A model generated the notes under the pieces. The model saw nothing but the letters and a program-made list of their open reading frames with translations. It did not search any database and had not been told where the DNA came from. Shown here piece by piece: positions 60,140-64,000 of a stretch of 64,000 bases of DNA. Numbering within the stretch: position 1 is the first letter of the stretch; each line of letters starts with the position of its first letter. Both the position numbers and the translations under genes were made by a program. Origin of the DNA: Rhyacichthys aspro (lineage: Eukaryota > Chordata > Actinopteri > Gobiiformes > Rhyacichthyidae); NCBI GenBank assembly GCA_036850595.1, contig CM072159.1:2532529-2596528 (forward strand), written 5' to 3'.

Positions 60140-60642
60140 TAGCCTGGCCAGTCAGACGGCTTTCTCATTGTATTACATATAGAGAAAGTCAGTCTGGGAT
60201 TGTCCAATCTGCTCCGTATTCTGCTCCGGGTCTTTCTTACCGACCAATCATAGCGAGGGAGGCGGGATTTTGTTTCGCGTCATATTGAGCGCGAGAATTT
60301 TTTCAACCAAAACAGTACGCAGGTTTAGGTAGCTCACTATGATCGAAAATAAGCACTGAACTCGAAATTACACCCTGTGTCCTCAGATTTTTCTGAAAAA
60401 AAAACAACAGAAGTCATTCACGGTCACAGCAGCATCTTCTTTCTCTAGCCACGCTGGTGTACGCTGTGGTTTGTTGACAACTAGAATCACTTTGCTTTCC
60501 TTATGTCACATCCATGGTTTCTCTGATTGGTTTACTCAGCGGGTGTTAATTTTGCCCATGGTCCCGCCTTGAAATCCTGTTTAAACCCCACAATCCAGGA
60601 CTGACTTTCTCTGTACGTAATATAACTGGCTGACCAGGCTAG
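60140..60642 (+). mobile_element. hAT-like MITE, family A copy 2
   Basis: Termini TAGCCTGGCCAGTCAGA and TGGCTGACCAGGCTAG are inverted and flanked by the 8-bp repeat TAAATGCA (60132-60139 and 60643-60650). Its inverted repeats are long: AGAGAAAGTCAGTC(T/C)(G) occurs near both ends. It has the same orientation as copy 1 at 30353-30824. Confidence 0.85.
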
Positions 60643-60662
60643 TAAATGCAAGGGATAATAAA

Positions 60663-60866
60663 AGAAACATAGCAAGAAGGTCATGGGTTCAATCCTCCCA
60701 TTGTTGCCTCCATCTCTCTCTGGGTTGTCTGGGTTGTTACTATGTCTTTAAGTGTTAGTCCTGTGATTACCTGGCCACTGTCCACCCCAGTCTTAGGGCC
60801 CAAACCAGCTATAGACATCAGCCAACCATGACCGAAATGGGAAAAGTGGTAGAAGATGAATATTTC
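60663..60866 (+). repeat. tRNA-like SINE
   Basis: Contains a good B box (GGTTCAATCC, 60686-60695) preceded by a poor A-box region. The body CTGGCCACTGTCCACCCCAG follows, with tail GGGAAAAGTGGTAGAAGATG, as in common fish SINEs. It lies directly beside the MITE at 60140-60642. Confidence 0.6.
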
Positions 60867-60932
60867 AGTCAGGTTTAGGTGTTTAGCTGCTTAAGAAAGC
60901 TTCAAAATTTGCATTCTTTTACTATGATTTTC

Positions 60933-61860
60933 CTACAGTTTCTTACAGGTATAAGAAACAACCAGAGATATTTTTGAATGATAGCACTTTCTACACTCCA
61001 CAAGTATTCCAGCATTTAGTGAAAACTTTTCAAAGGTTTCATAGCATAGTCTTGCTAAGGTTTTGGTGTTACGTATCACTCTAACGTAAGCATCCTTCCA
61101 CTGATTTCTTCTCCCTCCTCTAACTTTATCTCCTAAACATCTGACCTGAGCTGTCCCTCTGATGGACTCATTCCTGACCCTATCCATCCTTGTCACTCCC
61201 AAAGAGAACTTCAACATCATCAGCTCTGCCCCTATAGCTCATCCTCCTATGTTTTTCTCAGAGCCTCGGTCTCTAAACCATACAGCATCACCATCCTGTA
61301 CAGCTTTCCTTTTATCTTATTCTTGCTAGTTCTCTTTCATTACAGTTTTCCACCAATTTCAACCTGCTACAGATGTCTCTTCACCTCTCTTCCCTCTGTG
61401 AACATCAGTACTGTTGACCCCAAGTACATCTTGACCTCTACATCCTGTAACCTCACTAGTTCACTTGGATTCCTCTCATTCACACAAATGTATTCTGCTG
61501 CAACTATCCTTTGATCTTCTTCTCTCCAGAGCAAACCTCCACCTTTCTAGACTTTCCTCCACCTGCTCCCTGCTCAGATCACAATGTCATTCACAAACAT
61601 CATAGCCCATGGAGATTCCTATCTGACCTCACTGGCTCAGAGCCAATCCTTGATGCAATCCCACCTTCACTTTGAACTCCTCTGTCATATCTATGGCACA
61701 CCTTACTACTCTCTTACTGCTCTTATACATATCCTGCACCACTCTAACATACATGCCACTCCAGACTTCCTCATACAATACCGTAACTCCTCTTTTGGCA
61801 CCCTGCCATACACTTTCTCTAAATCTACAATGCAGTTCTTTATGAACTGAAAGTATGAAA
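60933..61860 (-). pseudogene. RTE-type LINE polymerase relic
   Basis: On the minus strand the DNA reads as the reverse-transcriptase region of an RTE-clade LINE. The last part is VTRMDRVRNESIRGTAQV. Upstream, blocks corresponding to the region reading ...LRYCMRKSGVAWHVC... and to the DDI(V)-type active-site stretch, near 61585-61610 (complement of GATCACAATGTCATTCACAAACATC), appear changed. Frames are broken repeatedly, so it is dead. Confidence 0.7.
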
Positions 61861-61894
61861 GTACATCTGCATCAGCATCCTAAAAGTCTTAAGA

Positions 61895-62063
61895 ATGCCA
61901 GCTGAATACTTGGCATTTGTTTTTACATTGCAGTCTATGGAGATAATCCTTTTTGTGCCACATAGGATTTTTTTCACTGCAATACCTGGAGTGGCCTCCA
62001 ATCAAATTGTCTGCAGGGGACAGGGGGCGGTGCCCTATCCAGATCTTATTATGCCTACATGGT
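61895..62063 (-). mobile_element. hAT-like MITE, family B partial copy
   Basis: Its plus strand matches the reverse complement of about 37620-37780: CATTTGTTTTTAC, AATCCTTTTTG, GCAATACC followed by AGTGGCC, GGGGACAGGGGGCGGTGCC and CTTATTAT. The far half is missing. Confidence 0.7.
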
Positions 62064-62084
62064 TTCTGTTAGTTGGAGGAATAC

Positions 62085-63190
62085 ATGCTGATGCGGATCA
62101 ATGTACAGGCTTGCATAGGCAGCAGCCTAGGGGCCCCCACATGTGTAGAGACCCTTGATTGGCCAGATCATTTTTTTATTATTGTATATTTACTGCAGAG
62201 CGAACAAAGAAAGACCCTCAGTGGCCCATGAGAAACATGAAAATGAAGAAGGTGATTGATTGGATAGATGTGACGATTCTGTCCAATCAGCTGCTATTCA
62301 AATCATGTCACTCATTTGTATTTACATCAACGTCACTCCTATTGCTAGATGGCATAACAGTAAAATCAATGTCTGAAGTATGTTAGCAGAGCACAAAAAC
62401 GGAAAATATAAATCGAAAAACGTAACAAACATATACTGATAAAAAAAAATCCCTAGATTGACTGGATAGTTCAAGGTTGCTGAATCTTCACCCAGTTAAA
62501 GACAAGATCTACAGCAGGAGGACTTTGGAGGGCAGACACAGATGTTGCTGCCTCAGAAAGACAACATAAACACAAAAAGAGGTACTCAAAAGGTACAGTG
62601 TTTTGTTTTGTTTGTAAAGTATTTGGGGACAGTGTCTGAAAAAAATGCAGCTGTGCGCCTCGCAGAACATGAAGGATCAGAGAGCCACAGAAAGGCAATG
62701 CTGTCTGATGGTGGCCAGATAGATTCAGAACTAAAAAAACAAGCTAGCACAAAATGTGAAGATGGACAACAAAAGAATGCCATTCTGTGTAGTATGTGGA
62801 ATTACACTGCAGCGTTTCCACAAGACTGGTACTGATTTACAGGCAGTTGACCTGGATTTATGTAATGCTATTAATTTAGTCTGTGCATTACGTAGCCAGT
62901 TAGATTTTGACAAGTTTAAGAATGATGCAAAAAATATGTCTCCACCTTAGACAAGTCTATAAAGTATAAACATAGAGACAGAGGAAAAGGCCTGATTATG
63001 AGCAGTCAGAGCACAACAAATTCAAAACAACTGTTCTTATAGCAGTCATAGACCGTCTCGTTGCTGAGCTGGACAGGAGATATCACTCCTACAAAAATAT
63101 TCAGCAGACATTTGGATTTTTGAATGACATCCCATCCCTCCCCAACAAGATCTTTGCACAGGAGTAACTAATCTGCAGAAGAAATATGCA
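62085..63190 (+). pseudogene. hAT transposase relic
   Basis: A likely 5' terminal region (AGGCAGCAGCCTAGGGGCCC, about 62119-62138) is followed by a decayed hAT transposase in plus orientation: CFVCKVFGDSVSEKNAAV and HEGSESHRKAML (zinc-finger-like N-terminus, 62600-62700), TDLQAVDLDLCNAINLVCAL, and NKFKTTVLIAVIDRLVAEL followed by RRYHSYKNIQQTFGFLNDI (about 63018-63140). Stops and frame changes separate the blocks, and no C-terminal dimerisation region was seen. It resembles the ZMYM/hAT-type transposases of fishes. Confidence 0.65.
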
Positions 63191-63904
63191 GGTGATCTAG
63201 CACTCCGACTATTATGCGTTTACCTGTAACCAACGGCAGAGAGGGCGCTCTTTTTCATAACTGGGACAAATTCCAAATAGAAAAAAAATCCTTAACTGGT
63301 CATTTAAAAGGCAATTCTTATATCTTACTCCACAAACACATATAGAAATGTCTCACACGTGTAGTGACTTTTATCACATTTAAACAAATGAATGTACATT
63401 TTACTTGAATGTATTTGCAATTAAAAAGGCCTATTATAATTGCAGTTGTATTTCCTTTTAACAGAAGTATAAAAGACAATGGCCTGACTTGCCTCACACA
63501 ACTAAACAGCACAGATGTCAAACTTTCAAAAAGAGGGACAAGAAAAGATCAGAGGCTTTTATTGCTCCAACATGTAACAATATTCCTAGTGCCCTTCCCA
63601 ATAATATAAAGCCTACATGTAACACATACTCACATTTCATTCACAAAACTGAATACAGAAGGTAAAAAAGAAACCACTTAAGCCTATTGTTATTGGTCTG
63701 TTATGATTACCATCCATGTTATTATTAACATAAGCACAACGTATATAATGGATACAAAGTGCAAAAAAAGGAACATATTTTATGTATTTTTTATTAAAGT
63801 ATTGAAAAGCCAGACATAAAGTTTGAAAATTAAACCCAGACTTGAGTTTGACCAATGTAGCCAATCCCTGTGGTAAAAATGCAGAGAACTGTGACCTATT
63901 GATG
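63191..63904. other. no gene recognised
   Basis: AT-rich sequence without recognisable exon or repeat family. Confidence 0.4.
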
Positions 63905-64000
63905 TGTGTGACTGCAGGGGGCGCAATTCTGCAAGCAAAATTTTCTGGGCCAGATCTGGGCGGGATGTAGGCTGGCATCTGGGCCATCATCAAAACCTTC
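63905..64000. repeat. minisatellite-like GGGCC(A/G)GATCTGGGC sequence and CTCF-like motif
   Basis: Short degenerate units such as GGGCCAGATCTGGGCGGGAT, GTAGGCTGGCATCTGGGCC recall a tandem repeat frequent in fish genomes; it runs out of the window. ACTGCAGGGGGCGC at 63911-63924 fits the CTCF core at 12 of 14 positions. Confidence 0.35.

Overview
The window is AT-rich, intron-rich vertebrate DNA, almost certainly from a teleost fish. Two vertebrate genes can be read exon by exon with canonical GT/AG splice sites: SSNA1 (plus strand, three exons, 11992-16035) and TPRN/taperin (minus strand, five exons, 58491 down to 20527). They are convergent, as in the tail-to-tail SSNA1/TPRN pair on human 9q34. 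The remainder is intron and intergenic DNA rich in fish-type repeats: hAT-like MITEs, Tigger/pogo-like MITEs, a Tc1 relic, LINE 3' ends and tRNA-like SINEs. I saw no prokaryotic operon, CRISPR array, phage or endogenous retrovirus.

Layout. 1-9861: no complete gene; dispersed repeats, a Tc1 relic (about 5480-5855) and a Tigger-like MITE nested in an older hAT-like MITE (about 6640-7760). 9862-9882: a convincing first coding exon (MASVGPE) of an unidentified minus-strand gene with CACCATGG context, GTGAGT donor, GC box and CRE-like motif. 11992-16035: SSNA1. 16163-20250: convergent intergenic DNA. 20527-58491: TPRN, including a 31-kb intron 2 that holds most of the mobile-element relics. 58500-58800: TPRN promoter, locally CpG-rich. 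58801-64000: upstream flank with a hAT MITE, a SINE, an RTE-type LINE relic and a decayed hAT transposase gene.

How the genes relate. SSNA1 is a small coiled-coil protein of centrosomes, basal bodies and axonemes. Taperin is an actin- and PP1-associated protein of hair-cell stereocilia, and loss in humans causes deafness DFNB79. Both promoters carry sequences resembling the RFX X-box, and a further X-box-like palindrome lies in TPRN intron 2. This is the most biologically suggestive regulatory pattern I see, but it is inferred from motifs only.

Nothing here is clearly a new biological system. The points most worth following up are the X-box-like sites, the 31-kb intron placed just before the PP1-docking exon of taperin with an open read-through frame, the orphan exon at 9.88 kb, and several well-defined nested or duplicated MITEs with readable target-site duplications.
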